NCBI RefSeq assembly: GCF_006716345.1 | Contig: NZ_VFOX01000001.1 | Span: 248,001-312,000 of the forward strand | Direction: 5' to 3' | DNA from: Microbacterium saperdae | Lineage (GTDB): Bacteria; Actinomycetota; Actinomycetes; Actinomycetales; Microbacteriaceae | DNA: 64,000 nucleotides | Part shown: in pieces, positions 50,299 through 59,410 of the stretch | Numbering within the stretch: the stretch's first letter is position 1 | How the letters are laid out: every line of letters begins with the position of its first letter | The notes under the pieces: model-generated | What the model was told of the DNA's origin: nothing | What the model saw: only the letters and a program-made list of their open reading frames with translations | Databases searched by the model: none | Position numbers and translations under genes: made by a program

Positions 50299-50745
50299 CT
50301 ATGTGTCGCGTCGCGCTGAGGTGTAGTTCTCGATGTCGATGTTGAAACGATGCAGCATGTCCGCAAACGTCGACACCTCGGTGTCGGTCCAGTCGGCAAG
50401 GATATGCCCGAGCGCTGTGACAGATCGGTCCCGCACTGCCGTGAGTCTCTCCCTGCCCTCCGGAGTGATCTGGAACTTGCGTGCGATTCCGCCATCCGGG
50501 TCGGGAATGCGTTCAAGAAGTCCCGCGCGCATGGCTGAGCCTGTCTGACGCTGAACAGTCGACACGTCGAGCCTGAAGATCTCGCTGAGTTCTCCGATCG
50601 ACTTCGGTCCCTCCGCGTCGATGCGGCTGAGCAGGAGGTAGGCGCTGCGCTCGATCTCGTCGTCGCTCCTGCGCTGGTGCTGCGCGATCGCATATCGGCT
50701 CTGCACCATCTGCTCGTACTCGATGTCGGCGATTCGACGTTTCAT
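50299..50745 (-). CDS. MarR-family regulator
   Basis: A 148-residue winged-helix regulator. IGELSEIFRLDVSTVQRQTGSAM and the wing DPDGGIARKFQITPEGRERL are the DNA-binding part. It is divergent from an MFS efflux gene, the usual repressor-pump pair. GAGGAGAAGC precedes the ATG at 50745; longer in-frame starts at 50757 and 50781 lack this. Confidence 0.85.
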   Translation of the reverse strand: MKRRIADIEYEQMVQSRYAIAQHQRRSDDEIERSAYLLLSRIDAEGPKSIGELSEIFRLDVSTVQRQTGSAMRAGLLERIPDPDGGIARKFQITPEGRERLTAVRDRSVTALGHILADWTDTEVSTFADMLHRFNIDIENYTSARRDT

Positions 50746-50769
50746 GCTTCTCCTCATTGGGAACTCGAG

Positions 50770-50825
50770 TCTATCGCACAATGTGTATAGTACATATGCA
50801 CTCTACATACTCACTGCATGATGCA
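50770..50825. promoter_or_regulatory. AT-rich divergent promoter/operator of the MarR-MFS pair
   Basis: The gap between the two genes is AT-rich, with a repeated TACATA (around 50791 and 50804) and a perfect 11-base dyad TGCATGATGCA at 50815-50825, near the MFS start. These are candidate MarR binding sites. Confidence 0.45.
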
Positions 50826-50848
50826 TATCGCCGACCAGGGGAGACACC

Positions 50849-52291
50849 GTGTCCGCAGTCACTCGTACGCACCGACCGGGACTGATCGTCGCGGTGCTGG
50901 CTTTCGCCGGCATCGCGTCATCGATCACCCAGACGATGGTCACTCCGCTCATCGCGCAGTTCCCCGTGATCTTCTCGACGTCGTCGGCGAACACCGCGTG
51001 GATCGTCACGGCGACTCTGCTCGCCGCTGCCGTGGCGGTGCCGATCTCCGGCCGGCTCGGCGACCTGTTCGGCAAGCGGCGGATGATCCTGATCCTTGCG
51101 GTGCCTCTCATCGTCGGCGGAATCGTCTGCGCGATCGCGCCGACGGTCGAGATCATGATCGTGGGCCGCGCGATGCAGGGTGTCGGTTCCGGCATGGTTC
51201 CCCTCGGAATCGCGCTCCTGCGTGATGTCGTCCCGCGCGAGAAGCTCTCCTCGGCGATCGCGACCGTGAGCGCGACGCTCGGCGTCGGTGGCGCGATCGG
51301 GATGCCGCTCTCGGCGGCGGTTGTCGAGTTCGCGGATTGGCGTGTGCTGTTCTGGGCCGGCTCCGCGATCACAGGTCTCGTCGTCGTCGCAGTCTGGGCG
51401 CTCGTGCCCGTGCTGCCTCCCGGTGCCAAGGGCCAGCGATTCGATGGGGTGGGTGCGGTCGGCCTCGCAGCAGGTCTGGTCTCGCTCATCCTCGCCGTCT
51501 CGAAGGGATCGGAATGGGGCTGGGGCTCCTGGTGGACTCTCGGCCTGCTCGGCTTCGCGCTCGTCGTCTTCGCGTTGTGGGGATTCTGGGAGACGCGGAC
51601 GAGGGACCCGTTGGTCGATCTTCGTACGACCGTCCGGCCTCGCGTCCTGCTGACCAACATCGCGTCGATCTTCGTCGGGTTCGGCATGTACGCGAGCATG
51701 CTCGTGATGCCACAGGTGCTTCAACTCCCGGCGATCACCGGATACGGCCTCGGTCAGTCCGTGCTCGCGGCAGGTCTCTGGATGGCGCCCGCCGGATTGA
51801 TGATGCTGCTGCTCTCTCCCGTCGGCGGACGGATGACCGACGCCCGCGGCCCCAAGTTCACGCTCGTTCTGGGAGTCGGGATCCTCGCTGTCGGATACGT
51901 CGTCGCGCTCATCGGCATGGGGAGCACCTGGGGCCTCCTGGTCGCCGGCATCGTCATCAACAGCGGCGTCGCACTGGCCTACGGCGCGATGCCCGCGCTG
52001 ATCATGGGCGTCGTCCCGCGCAGTGAGACCGCGGCCGCCAACGGCTTCAACACGCTCATGCGGTCCCTGGGCACCACCATCGGTGCGGCCGTGATCGGCG
52101 TCATCCTGGCTCAGATGACCATCTCGTCGGGCGGCGTGGTCGTTCCGTCGGAGGATGGCTTCCGAGTCGCGCTCGTGATCGGCGCCGGAGTCTCGTTGGT
52201 CGCGGCGATCGTGGCTGCATGCATCCCGGCCGACAAGGGTGCCACCCTCGCCGGCATCGAACCGGACCCGGAACTCGCCGCCATCCGGTGA
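50849..52291 (+). CDS. MFS drug/solute efflux transporter, DHA2-like
   Basis: A 480-residue membrane protein with about 14 hydrophobic helices, matching the DHA2 group of proton-driven efflux pumps. GRLGDLFGKRRM (loop 2-3) and the motif-C-like LGVGGAIGMPLSA are present. The substrate is unknown. It starts at GTG 50849 with GGGGAGACACC before it and is divergent from a MarR-type regulator. Confidence 0.85.
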   Translation: MSAVTRTHRPGLIVAVLAFAGIASSITQTMVTPLIAQFPVIFSTSSANTAWIVTATLLAAAVAVPISGRLGDLFGKRRMILILAVPLIVGGIVCAIAPTVEIMIVGRAMQGVGSGMVPLGIALLRDVVPREKLSSAIATVSATLGVGGAIGMPLSAAVVEFADWRVLFWAGSAITGLVVVAVWALVPVLPPGAKGQRFDGVGAVGLAAGLVSLILAVSKGSEWGWGSWWTLGLLGFALVVFALWGFWETRTRDPLVDLRTTVRPRVLLTNIASIFVGFGMYASMLVMPQVLQLPAITGYGLGQSVLAAGLWMAPAGLMMLLLSPVGGRMTDARGPKFTLVLGVGILAVGYVVALIGMGSTWGLLVAGIVINSGVALAYGAMPALIMGVVPRSETAAANGFNTLMRSLGTTIGAAVIGVILAQMTISSGGVVVPSEDGFRVALVIGAGVSLVAAIVAACIPADKGATLAGIEPDPELAAIR

Positions 52292-52586
52292 AGGGAGGGC
52301 GGATGCGACGCTGTGATGCGATCGAAAGGTTCCTACTTCTCCTATTGTCAAGTGAGATGTGGCATCGGATGCATCGATGACAGTGACTCGTGAAAGAACA
52401 TGACTCCGACTGAGGGGCAGCGTCGGATCCTCGGCTCCGCGCGCCGAATCGGCGAAGTACAAGCACTGTGGGATGCGAGTAGCGAACGGAACTCACATAG
52501 CTAGGAGGAGGAAAGCTGAGTTGCGCAGCCGCAGCTCAGCCTGGCTCCTGATGCGCGCTCGTAGGGGCGCCAGGCCTTCGTCATGC
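52292..52586. other. intergenic region after the MFS gene
   Basis: About 295 bases with no gene I can support. It holds a possible hairpin GCTGAG/CTCAGC near 52515-52540. Beyond it (52587-52739) lies a coding-like stretch on the minus strand, listed separately. Confidence 0.4.
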
Positions 52587-52739
52587 TCAGCCCGCGGCAG
52601 CGGCGCTGCGCTCCTCCTCGGAGTTCGGGGTCCAGCCGTACCATCCGTCGTCTGCAGCGATCACGCTCCAGTCGCCGCAGGCGAAGACCGTCTTCGCGGT
52701 GTACGGGTCGGGGGCGTCGTCGAGTGCCTGCTTCCCGAG
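52587..52739 (-). pseudogene. in-frame coding-like remnant after the TIM-barrel gene stop
   Basis: Immediately after the TGA stop of the TIM-barrel gene, the same frame stays open for 50 codons to the next TGA at 52587. The translation looks like real protein (phrases TAKTVFACGDWSVIAAD and DGWYGWTPN), with codon use typical of the genome and no start codon of its own. It may be a remnant of a longer C-terminus cut by a nonsense mutation, a separate broken gene, or a readthrough extension. Function unknown. Confidence 0.45.
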
Positions 52740-53606
52740 TCATTCGGCATTCGTCCCACGCTGACGCGCGCACGGCTTCGCACCGCCCGACCCCGGCTGA
52801 ATCAACTCGGCGGCGAGCCATTCCACCCGCAGGATGGCGTTCCTCAGGCTGACTTCGGCGTCCCCTCCGGTTTCTGCGATGACCCCGACGGGTCCTTGCC
52901 AGCCACTGTCTTCGATGACGCGCATCATCTCGAGGTCGTGCTCACCGTCACCCGGGAAGAGAGTGGTGTCGTCTTCGAAATGCGTCCCGGCGAGATTGAC
53001 GGAGGTGACGTACGGCTGGATGCGCGACCACAGCGCATCGAAGTCGACAGTATCGTCGTGGATCTCATCGCGCGCATGGCTGAAGTTGTAGGAGATGCCG
53101 ATCTCGGGCACCCCCAGCTCGCGGGCCTTCTCGACGACGGCGACAAGGTTGTCGGGGATACCGAACCAGTCGTTGTGCGTATACAGGTCGATGCCGTGGC
53201 CGCGCGCGAGCTCCGAGACTCGCAGGGCGCGCTGTGCTTCGAGCTCGATGCGTTCCTGCTGCTGTTCCGCCGTGCGGGGCAGCCGGTCGGGGAGGAGGTT
53301 CTCGCCCTGCATGAACCAGAGTCGGGGGCGCACGTCACGGCTCGCGAACGTGTCGAGCGCGTACCTCAACTCCTTCTCGTCCTGCTCCGGCCACCACCAC
53401 CAACCCAGAAGTTCGATGTCGTGGCGGGCAAGGGCATCCAGCTCCTCACCGAAGTGGGGAACGTTCTCGGCCCGCCAGTCGTAGGAGAACGTGCGGATGC
53501 CGAGGTCTGCCAGCATCTGCGCGCGCGCTTCAGGCCCGCGCTTGACCTCGTCGAAAGGTACAACGCACCAGGCGTGCAGGTTGTCTCGATCCCAGATCCG
53601 CGTCAT
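52740..53606 (-). CDS. sugar phosphate isomerase/epimerase-like TIM-barrel protein
   Basis: A 288-residue protein resembling the xylose-isomerase-like TIM-barrel family: GIRTFSYDWRAENVPHFGEELDALARHDIELLGW (in part) near the N-terminus, THNDWFG, and VNLAGTHFEDDTT further on. The presumed metal ligands would be the His/Glu/Asp residues near these strands. Substrate unknown; sugar context suggests an epimerase or isomerase. The ATG at 53606 lies one base after the stop of the dehydrogenase gene; a GTG at 53618 is possible. The frame continues past its stop (52587-52739). Confidence 0.65.
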   Translation of the reverse strand: MTRIWDRDNLHAWCVVPFDEVKRGPEARAQMLADLGIRTFSYDWRAENVPHFGEELDALARHDIELLGWWWWPEQDEKELRYALDTFASRDVRPRLWFMQGENLLPDRLPRTAEQQQERIELEAQRALRVSELARGHGIDLYTHNDWFGIPDNLVAVVEKARELGVPEIGISYNFSHARDEIHDDTVDFDALWSRIQPYVTSVNLAGTHFEDDTTLFPGDGEHDLEMMRVIEDSGWQGPVGVIAETGGDAEVSLRNAILRVEWLAAELIQPGSGGAKPCARQRGTNAE

Positions 53607-53607
53607 C

Positions 53608-54621
53608 TCAGTTCTCACTCCAGCGGAAGAGGGCTGTCAGTCGGGCCGACGCCGCAAGTCCGTCGTAGATGCGCTGGGCATCCGTCGGATCGGCGCTCTC
53701 GGCCAGGCCGTCGACGTTCACGCGGCCCTCCGCGAGCCACTGCATGGCGCCCGCGTGATTCCCGAGGAGGTTGCCGGCGGAATAAGCCTGCGGGTAGAGG
53801 GGGAGCTCCCACTCCCAGCCGCTCCGCAGAGTGATGTAGTGGTGGAAGACGACGTCGAGAAGCTCGTGAGCGGAGAGCTCCGTGCGCCGCCGCCACGGCA
53901 CTCCGACCAGCACGAGCTCGCCGCCGCGCTTGAGCGTCTTGGCGGCATCGAGTACCGCGGCTTCGTGTCCGGAGCAGTCGACGGCGAGATCGAAGACGCC
54001 GAAGCTCTCCTCGGTGAACCGTGAGTATTCACCCAGATCGGGAACGTTCGCCCGCACGTCAGGGAGCCCCGCGCTCGTCGCGATGTCGCGACGGCTCTCG
54101 ACCGGATCGACGGCGGTCACGCGGTATCCGGCAGCACGGAAGATCTGGGCGGCGAGATTGCCCACGAGACCGAGTCCCATGATGAGGACGCGCGACGCGG
54201 GGCGCGCTCTCGTCGTGACCAAAGTGGTCCAGCTCACCGCCATCAACCGGCAGAAGACCGCGACGGCAGGGTCCAGGCCTTCGGGAACCGCGACGACATC
54301 GCGGGCGACCGCTCTCTGGAACCCGGCGTGGTTACCGAAGCAGAACACGAGTTGGCCCACCTCGAGGTCGGAGACCTCGCTTCCCTTCGCCGTGATGCGG
54401 AACACAGCGGCATACCCCGTGGCGCGAGGCGTCTCGTCATCGCTCGCGATCGCGTTCGTCTCGGTGCCAGGACTCACCAGGGAGACGATCGTGACGCCCT
54501 CGACCTCGTCAGGACGGAGCGGTTGGGTGGGCATCGCGTGTGACGTGAGCGCGATGCGGCCGCGACCGGTCGCCTCGATGCGGGATGTGGACAGGTCGGG
54601 CGCGTGAGTATCTTGGGGCAC
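53608..54621 (-). CDS. medium-chain dehydrogenase/reductase
   Basis: A 337-residue MDR-superfamily enzyme. The Rossmann loop is IMGLGLVGNLAAQIF near residues 145-160; VSPGTETNAIA and the CSGHEAAVLDAAKTLKRGGELVLVG (in part) cofactor-domain segment follow the family pattern. No zinc-binding cysteine cluster is visible, so it may be a zinc-poor sugar- or polyol-type dehydrogenase. The start is a GTG at 54621 with a weak ribosome site; ATG 54534 is an alternative. Cotranscribed with the TIM-barrel gene. Confidence 0.7.
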   Translation of the reverse strand: MPQDTHAPDLSTSRIEATGRGRIALTSHAMPTQPLRPDEVEGVTIVSLVSPGTETNAIASDDETPRATGYAAVFRITAKGSEVSDLEVGQLVFCFGNHAGFQRAVARDVVAVPEGLDPAVAVFCRLMAVSWTTLVTTRARPASRVLIMGLGLVGNLAAQIFRAAGYRVTAVDPVESRRDIATSAGLPDVRANVPDLGEYSRFTEESFGVFDLAVDCSGHEAAVLDAAKTLKRGGELVLVGVPWRRRTELSAHELLDVVFHHYITLRSGWEWELPLYPQAYSAGNLLGNHAGAMQWLAEGRVNVDGLAESADPTDAQRIYDGLAASARLTALFRWSEN

Positions 54622-54714
54622 CCGAGAAATGTATGGTTCGAGGCCCCTTCCGACGTAGCGTCAGAGTCTCAACTGCATATCCCCACCTCTCACTGGGGGA
54701 CGCCGCGGGCGAGG

Positions 54715-55545
54715 TCACCGGGATGCGGCCGTGCGGAAATCGCGCGGTGGCATCCCGAACGCCCGCTGGAACTCACGGCTGAAGTGGTAGGGATTGGCGA
54801 ATCCGACCTCTTCGGCGACTGCCCCGATGGTCCGATCGGTGCGGCCCAGGGTTCGGGCGGCCTCGTCGAGACGCAACCGCTTCAGGTACCGCATCGGGGT
54901 GGTCCCGAACACCTGCCGGAAGCGCCGGTGCAGTGTCGCTTCGGACAGGCAGGCGACGCGAGCGAGCTGAGCGACATCGAGCGGATCAGCCAGGGACTCC
55001 TGCATGTATCGCAGCAGGGGCCGCAACTGGAACGCGCCCTCGGCGATATCCGCCGCCTCGGGGCGTGGAGTGGAAGCCGTGATCAACACCTCCGCCAGGG
55101 TGGCTCCGATCTGCAGCCGTCTCGTGAGGCGTCGCACGGGATCCTCACCGGGTGCGTCCGTCAGCAGCGCGTGGATGCTCTCGCCGACGATCTCTGCGGC
55201 ACGCCCGTCGAGCCGTCGGGGCAACTCGACCAGATCCCACAGGTCTATCGACCCCCACAAGCTGAACGCGACGTGGGCCCACCGCGAGCGCATCACGCTC
55301 TCATCGGTTGCATAGTGGCCGAACGTGAGTCGTCGGTGCGGGGGTGCGATGACGATCGATTCCGGGCCGGCTTCTGTCGATCGGCCGTCGTAGGCGAGGC
55401 GGTACCGCCCGGACGTGGCCTGGGCGAGGATCGCGAACGGCACGGTCTTGGCGTCCAGTGCGCCATCGACCGTGTCGACGCCGGCGCCTGCCTCGAGATA
55501 GCGCATCGTGAGCGCTTCCGGCCATTCGTCCCGCATCCATTCCAT
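54715..55545 (-). CDS. AraC-family regulator
   Basis: A 276-residue regulator with an N-terminal cupin-like effector domain (through about residue 110) and two C-terminal helix-turn-helix units, the first with DVAQLARVACLSEATLHRRFRQ (in part) and the second with AVAEEVGFANPYHFSREFQRAFG (in part). It starts 151 bases from the divergent arabinofuranosidase gene and lies upstream of the dehydrogenase and TIM-barrel genes, so it probably controls sugar genes here. Confidence 0.85.
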   Translation of the reverse strand: MEWMRDEWPEALTMRYLEAGAGVDTVDGALDAKTVPFAILAQATSGRYRLAYDGRSTEAGPESIVIAPPHRRLTFGHYATDESVMRSRWAHVAFSLWGSIDLWDLVELPRRLDGRAAEIVGESIHALLTDAPGEDPVRRLTRRLQIGATLAEVLITASTPRPEAADIAEGAFQLRPLLRYMQESLADPLDVAQLARVACLSEATLHRRFRQVFGTTPMRYLKRLRLDEAARTLGRTDRTIGAVAEEVGFANPYHFSREFQRAFGMPPRDFRTAASR

Positions 55546-55599
55546 GCTTGAGTATGACAGTCACGGATATCTTCTCCATGTTCGCATCAGCGCTATGAT

Positions 55600-55609
55600 T
55601 AACCGGTTA
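55600..55609. promoter_or_regulatory. LacI-type operator before abfA
   Basis: TAACCGGTTA is a perfect 10-base palindrome directly after a -10-like TATGAT (55594-55599) and 88 bases before the abfA ATG. The same AACCGGTT core recurs at 58223-58240 and 59420-59427 around the lacI gene. Confidence 0.65.
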
Positions 55610-55696
55610 GGTCGGATGTGATCCGACGCGCGTCTCGAACGGCTCTCAGCCTCGAGAGGGACGGCTCTTTTCACAGCCACGAAGGGGAAGTGGGAG

Positions 55697-57259
55697 ATGG
55701 ATAACAAGAGGCAATCGTCCGATGCGGTCTCGTACGTGCGACCGCAGTTCGATCAGCGCATCGATGTGGTGCATCCGCGGCTCTTCGGTGCTTTCGTCGA
55801 GCAGATGGGGCGCTCCGTCTACACGGGCATCTACGAGGCCGATCACCCGACGGCAGACGCCCGTGGATTTCGTGGCGATGTGAAAGAGCTCGTTCGCGAA
55901 CTCGGAGTCACCACCCTGCGATATCCCGGAGGGAACTTCGTGTCGGGCTACCGCTGGGAAGACGGAGTCGGACCGGTCGAGGAGCGACCCGTGCGACTGG
56001 ATCTGGCGTGGCACTCGACCGAGCCGAACACGGTCGGATTGCATGAGTTCGCCTCGTGGGCCGAAGAGTCCGATGCGGAGATGATGCTCGCCGTGAACCT
56101 CGGTACTCGCGGTCTCGAAGAAGCGCTGGAGCTGGTCGAGTATGCGAACCACCGCGGGTCATCGGAGCTCGCTGATCGCCGTCGCCGGAATGGTCGCGAG
56201 GATCCCTTCGACGTGCGGATGTGGTGTCTCGGAAATGAGGTGGACGGCCCGTGGCAGCTCGGCTCGCTGAGTGCCGAGGAGTACGGCCGCCTTGCATCTC
56301 GGGTGGCGCGCGCGTTCCGACGATTCGACCCCACGCTCGAGCTCGTCGCGTGCGGTTCGTCGGCATCCTTCCTCCCCACCTTCGGTGACTGGGAGCGGGA
56401 AGTGCTCATGCAGGCCTACGACGACGTCGACTTCATCTCCTGCCACGCCTACTACGAGGAGATCGATGGGGATACCGCGGCGTTCCTCTCCTCATCCGAC
56501 CACATGCAGCAGGTGATCTCCGATGTCTCCGCGACCATCGAACACGTGCGATCGGTCAAGAAGTCCGATCGACGAGTGCGTATCTCCTTCGATGAGTGGA
56601 ACGTCTGGTACCAGGCGGATCAGGCGCGTCCCGGCGCCGTGCCGACGAGCAATGATGACTGGCCGATCGCCCCGCCCATCCTCGAGGACCAGTACACGGC
56701 CGCTGATGCGGTCGTCGTCGGGAGCCTTCTCATCACCTTGCTGAACAACGTCGATGTCGTGCACGCCGCGTGCCTCGCGCAGCTCGTCAATGTCATCGGG
56801 CCGATCGTGACCGTGCCTGGTGGTCCTGCCTTCCGGCAGACCTCCTACTTTCCTTTCGCGGAGACCGCCGGCCGCGCGCGCGGCTCCGTCGTGAAGACAC
56901 TCGTCAGCTCGCCGACGCACGCGGCGGGCGATCGCGGTGACATCGCCAGCATCGTCGCTGCCACGACGTTCGATCCGCTCGACGGCACGGCGACCGTGTT
57001 TCTCGCGAACCGGAGCACCACTGATTCGGTCTCCGTCGACGTGGACGTGACTCAACTGGGTGTCTGCGCGGTCGATGCGGCCCGGCTGCTGCACGACCCC
57101 GACTTCCATGCGAAGAACACCGCGGCGGAACCGGAACGGGTCGGTCTGATGGACCTCGACGTGGCCGTCGAAGCGGGCCACGTTCGAGCGGAACTTCCGC
57201 CGTGCAGCTGGGCGGTCATCGCACTGTCGTCTGGGCGGGCTGAGTTCTCGGCGGAATGA
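55697..57259 (+). CDS. abfA: GH51 alpha-L-arabinofuranosidase
   Basis: A 520-residue cytosolic glycoside hydrolase (no signal peptide) releasing terminal arabinofuranose from arabino-oligosaccharides. YPGGNFVSGYRWEDGVGP is typical. The acid/base Glu is E181 in CLGNEVDGPWQ and the nucleophile E300 in ISFDEWNVWY. GGGGAAGTGGGAG precedes the ATG at 55697. A LacI-type operator lies at its promoter. Confidence 0.92.
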   Translation: MDNKRQSSDAVSYVRPQFDQRIDVVHPRLFGAFVEQMGRSVYTGIYEADHPTADARGFRGDVKELVRELGVTTLRYPGGNFVSGYRWEDGVGPVEERPVRLDLAWHSTEPNTVGLHEFASWAEESDAEMMLAVNLGTRGLEEALELVEYANHRGSSELADRRRRNGREDPFDVRMWCLGNEVDGPWQLGSLSAEEYGRLASRVARAFRRFDPTLELVACGSSASFLPTFGDWEREVLMQAYDDVDFISCHAYYEEIDGDTAAFLSSSDHMQQVISDVSATIEHVRSVKKSDRRVRISFDEWNVWYQADQARPGAVPTSNDDWPIAPPILEDQYTAADAVVVGSLLITLLNNVDVVHAACLAQLVNVIGPIVTVPGGPAFRQTSYFPFAETAGRARGSVVKTLVSSPTHAAGDRGDIASIVAATTFDPLDGTATVFLANRSTTDSVSVDVDVTQLGVCAVDAARLLHDPDFHAKNTAAEPERVGLMDLDVAVEAGHVRAELPPCSWAVIALSSGRAEFSAE

Positions 57260-57295
57260 GTCCCGGAGACGCGACCGCGCTGAGTTCGTGAGGGT

Positions 57296-58165
57296 TCAGT
57301 GGAACTCCGCGCTCGTGGTCCAGACAACGCGCTCTGACGGATCCAACACGAACGCGGTCCCGCTCTGAAGCGCCTGCGCCAAGGAGTCGTGGGGAGAGGT
57401 GGTGGCCTCGAGCGCAATCCAATGGCTGCCAGGGTCATGCGCCGGCCAGGAAGCCGCGTTGATGCAGACCCCGAGCCACGGCGTGATGTCGGTGGACTGT
57501 CGGAGCGTGAGGCTGTGCCCTGAGCGGAATGAGAGCGTCACGGATCCGTCCCACTCGACGAAGAACTTCTTCATCATCGGACCGCGCTCAGACGGAATGC
57601 GCGAGATATCGCGCCCGTCAAGTCGTGGCCAGGCTCCCACTCGGCCCGGCAGGCCGAAGGCGGGCGTGACCCTGCCGCCTCGGGGTATCTTCAGCACCGC
57701 GTCGTCGGTCCATCGGAACAGGGGGTGGCCGCTGAACAGGAACCGATAGGGGACGTCGGAGGTGTTGGTGAGGACGTAGTCGATCTCGACGATCGACGCA
57801 TCCTGGTGTAACCGCACCGTCTTCTCGGCGCGGAGGGGATGCGGGATGCCGGTCGTGCGCATCGTGGTGCTCATCGCGTTGACGGCGCTGACTGCCCACG
57901 GGCGGAACCAGAAGTCGCCGTGGTCGGCGATCATCCGGTCCCCGCGCGGGTCGGCCTCGGCGTCGATTGAGGGGAAGCAGTCATCCCATCCGCCCCGGGT
58001 TCCCTGGTCGAAGGGGATCGGCATATCGGACGTCGGCTCCGGCCGGCCATCGTCGACCAGCCACTCGTGGCCGCGTGGGTCGGTGATCTGGCAGAGGCGC
58101 GCACCGACGGTGCTGACGGTCACCGTGAGTTGGCGAGGGCCGCCGCCGAGAGTGAGAGTCGTCAC
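57296..58165 (-). CDS. aldose 1-epimerase-like protein
   Basis: A 289-residue galactose-mutarotase-fold protein. GGWDDCFPSIDAE and DHGDFWFRPW contain the His and aromatic residues of the sugar site, and the catalytic Glu is probably in WIALEATTSPHDS. It likely interconverts sugar anomers or serves as a carbohydrate-binding protein. It faces the lacI gene across a shared operator and converges with abfA, 36 bases apart. Confidence 0.7.
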   Translation of the reverse strand: MTTLTLGGGPRQLTVTVSTVGARLCQITDPRGHEWLVDDGRPEPTSDMPIPFDQGTRGGWDDCFPSIDAEADPRGDRMIADHGDFWFRPWAVSAVNAMSTTMRTTGIPHPLRAEKTVRLHQDASIVEIDYVLTNTSDVPYRFLFSGHPLFRWTDDAVLKIPRGGRVTPAFGLPGRVGAWPRLDGRDISRIPSERGPMMKKFFVEWDGSVTLSFRSGHSLTLRQSTDITPWLGVCINAASWPAHDPGSHWIALEATTSPHDSLAQALQSGTAFVLDPSERVVWTTSAEFH

Positions 58166-58222
58166 ATCGCTTCCTGCCGCTCGTGGATCTGCCGCGTGCC
58201 CTGCCCGGCGATCCCCTCGAGC

Positions 58223-58240
58223 TACCTAACCGGTTAGGTA
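58223..58240. promoter_or_regulatory. 18-base perfect palindrome between the epimerase and lacI
   Basis: TACCTAACCGGTTAGGTA is fully symmetric. On the minus strand it follows a -10-like TAGCAT (58241-58246 read in reverse). It is the strongest of the operator copies. Confidence 0.75.
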
Positions 58241-58317
58241 ATGCTATCAGTCGTCGCCGCCCGCAGCTCGGGTCGAAGATGTCCTCGCTGCTCCGCTCCG
58301 TCGCAAGTAGGGTGTGG

Positions 58318-58327
58318 TTAACCGGTA
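58318..58327. promoter_or_regulatory. weaker LacI-type half-operator before lacI
   Basis: TTAACCGGTA matches one half of the operator fully and the other half partly, 21 bases before the lacI ATG. It could give autoregulation. Confidence 0.4.
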
Positions 58328-58347
58328 CAGCGATTTCTAGGAGTGAG

Positions 58348-59370
58348 ATGCCGCGCGCGACCATCGCAGACATAGCCAAGATCGCCGGGGTGTCGAAAGT
58401 GTCGGTGAGCTACGCGCTCAACGGCCGAGCGGGCGTCTCTGACAGCACTCGAGAGAAGATCCTGCGGATCGCGGACGAGCTGGGCTGGACGGCGAACATC
58501 GCTGCCCGAGCGCTGACGGGGTCGAAGGTCGGCGCGATCGGTCTGGTCATCGCGCGCGAGCCCGAGCCGTTCGGGGTCGAGGCCTTCTTCATGAACTTCC
58601 TCGCGGGAATCGAGCGAGTGCTGAGCCCCCACGGGGTCGCCTTGGTGCTGCAGGTGGTGACAGATCCAGCGGACGAGGTTCCGACCTATCGAAAGTGGTG
58701 GGCAGAACGGCGCGTGGATGGCGTGATCGTGGTCGAGGTGAGAAATGAAGATGCCCGGCTCGCGGAGCTCGACAAGATCGGGATGCCCTACGTCGTGACG
58801 GGTGGTGGTCCAGGGGCGGGGCCTTCGGCTCGTCATCGCGTCTGGAGCGATACGCAGGAGCCCATGCGGGAGATCGTGCGCTACCTGAGCGAACTCGGGC
58901 ACCGCAACATCGCCCACGTCGCCGGTATTCGCGACCTCGAGCACACGGTGCTTCGCGTCGACGCCGTCGAGCAGGAGGCTCGGGCCCTGGGTATGTCGTC
59001 GATCACCGCATATTCGGACTACTCCGCTGCCGGCGGAACCAGTGCCACGTCGATGTTGCTCGCGACGAACCCTCGACCCACCGCCCTCATCTACGACAAC
59101 GATGTGATGGCGGTGGCCGGCCTCACCCACTGCATGCATGAAGGGATCGATGTGCCGGGCGAGGTGTCGCTGATCGCGGGAGACAACTCCCTGCTCACCG
59201 ACATCGTGCACCCTCGACTCACCTCCTTGTCGCGAGATGTCGCGAACTATGGCGCGGACGCGTGCTCGCGCCTGCTCGAGGTCATCGACGGCGATGAGGC
59301 GCGTCCTGTGAAGGCGGAGACGGCGCGGTTGCGCGTCGCCGGAAGCTCGGGCCCCGCGCCCCGCGGATGA
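58348..59370 (+). CDS. LacI-family repressor
   Basis: A 340-residue repressor. The N-terminal helix-turn-helix and hinge read TIADIAKIAGVSKVSVSYAL and AARALTGSKVGAIGLVI, followed by a periplasmic-binding-protein-like effector domain (VDGVIVVEV, RPTALIYDNDVMA, GEVSLIAGDNS). TAGGAGTGAG precedes the ATG. Copies of its likely operator AACCGGTT lie before abfA, between this gene and the epimerase, and at the transporter promoter. Confidence 0.93.
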   Translation: MPRATIADIAKIAGVSKVSVSYALNGRAGVSDSTREKILRIADELGWTANIAARALTGSKVGAIGLVIAREPEPFGVEAFFMNFLAGIERVLSPHGVALVLQVVTDPADEVPTYRKWWAERRVDGVIVVEVRNEDARLAELDKIGMPYVVTGGGPGAGPSARHRVWSDTQEPMREIVRYLSELGHRNIAHVAGIRDLEHTVLRVDAVEQEARALGMSSITAYSDYSAAGGTSATSMLLATNPRPTALIYDNDVMAVAGLTHCMHEGIDVPGEVSLIAGDNSLLTDIVHPRLTSLSRDVANYGADACSRLLEVIDGDEARPVKAETARLRVAGSSGPAPRG

Positions 59371-59410
59371 CCGCGGGGCCGGAATTCTCCTCATCAGATC
59401 CCCACAAACA

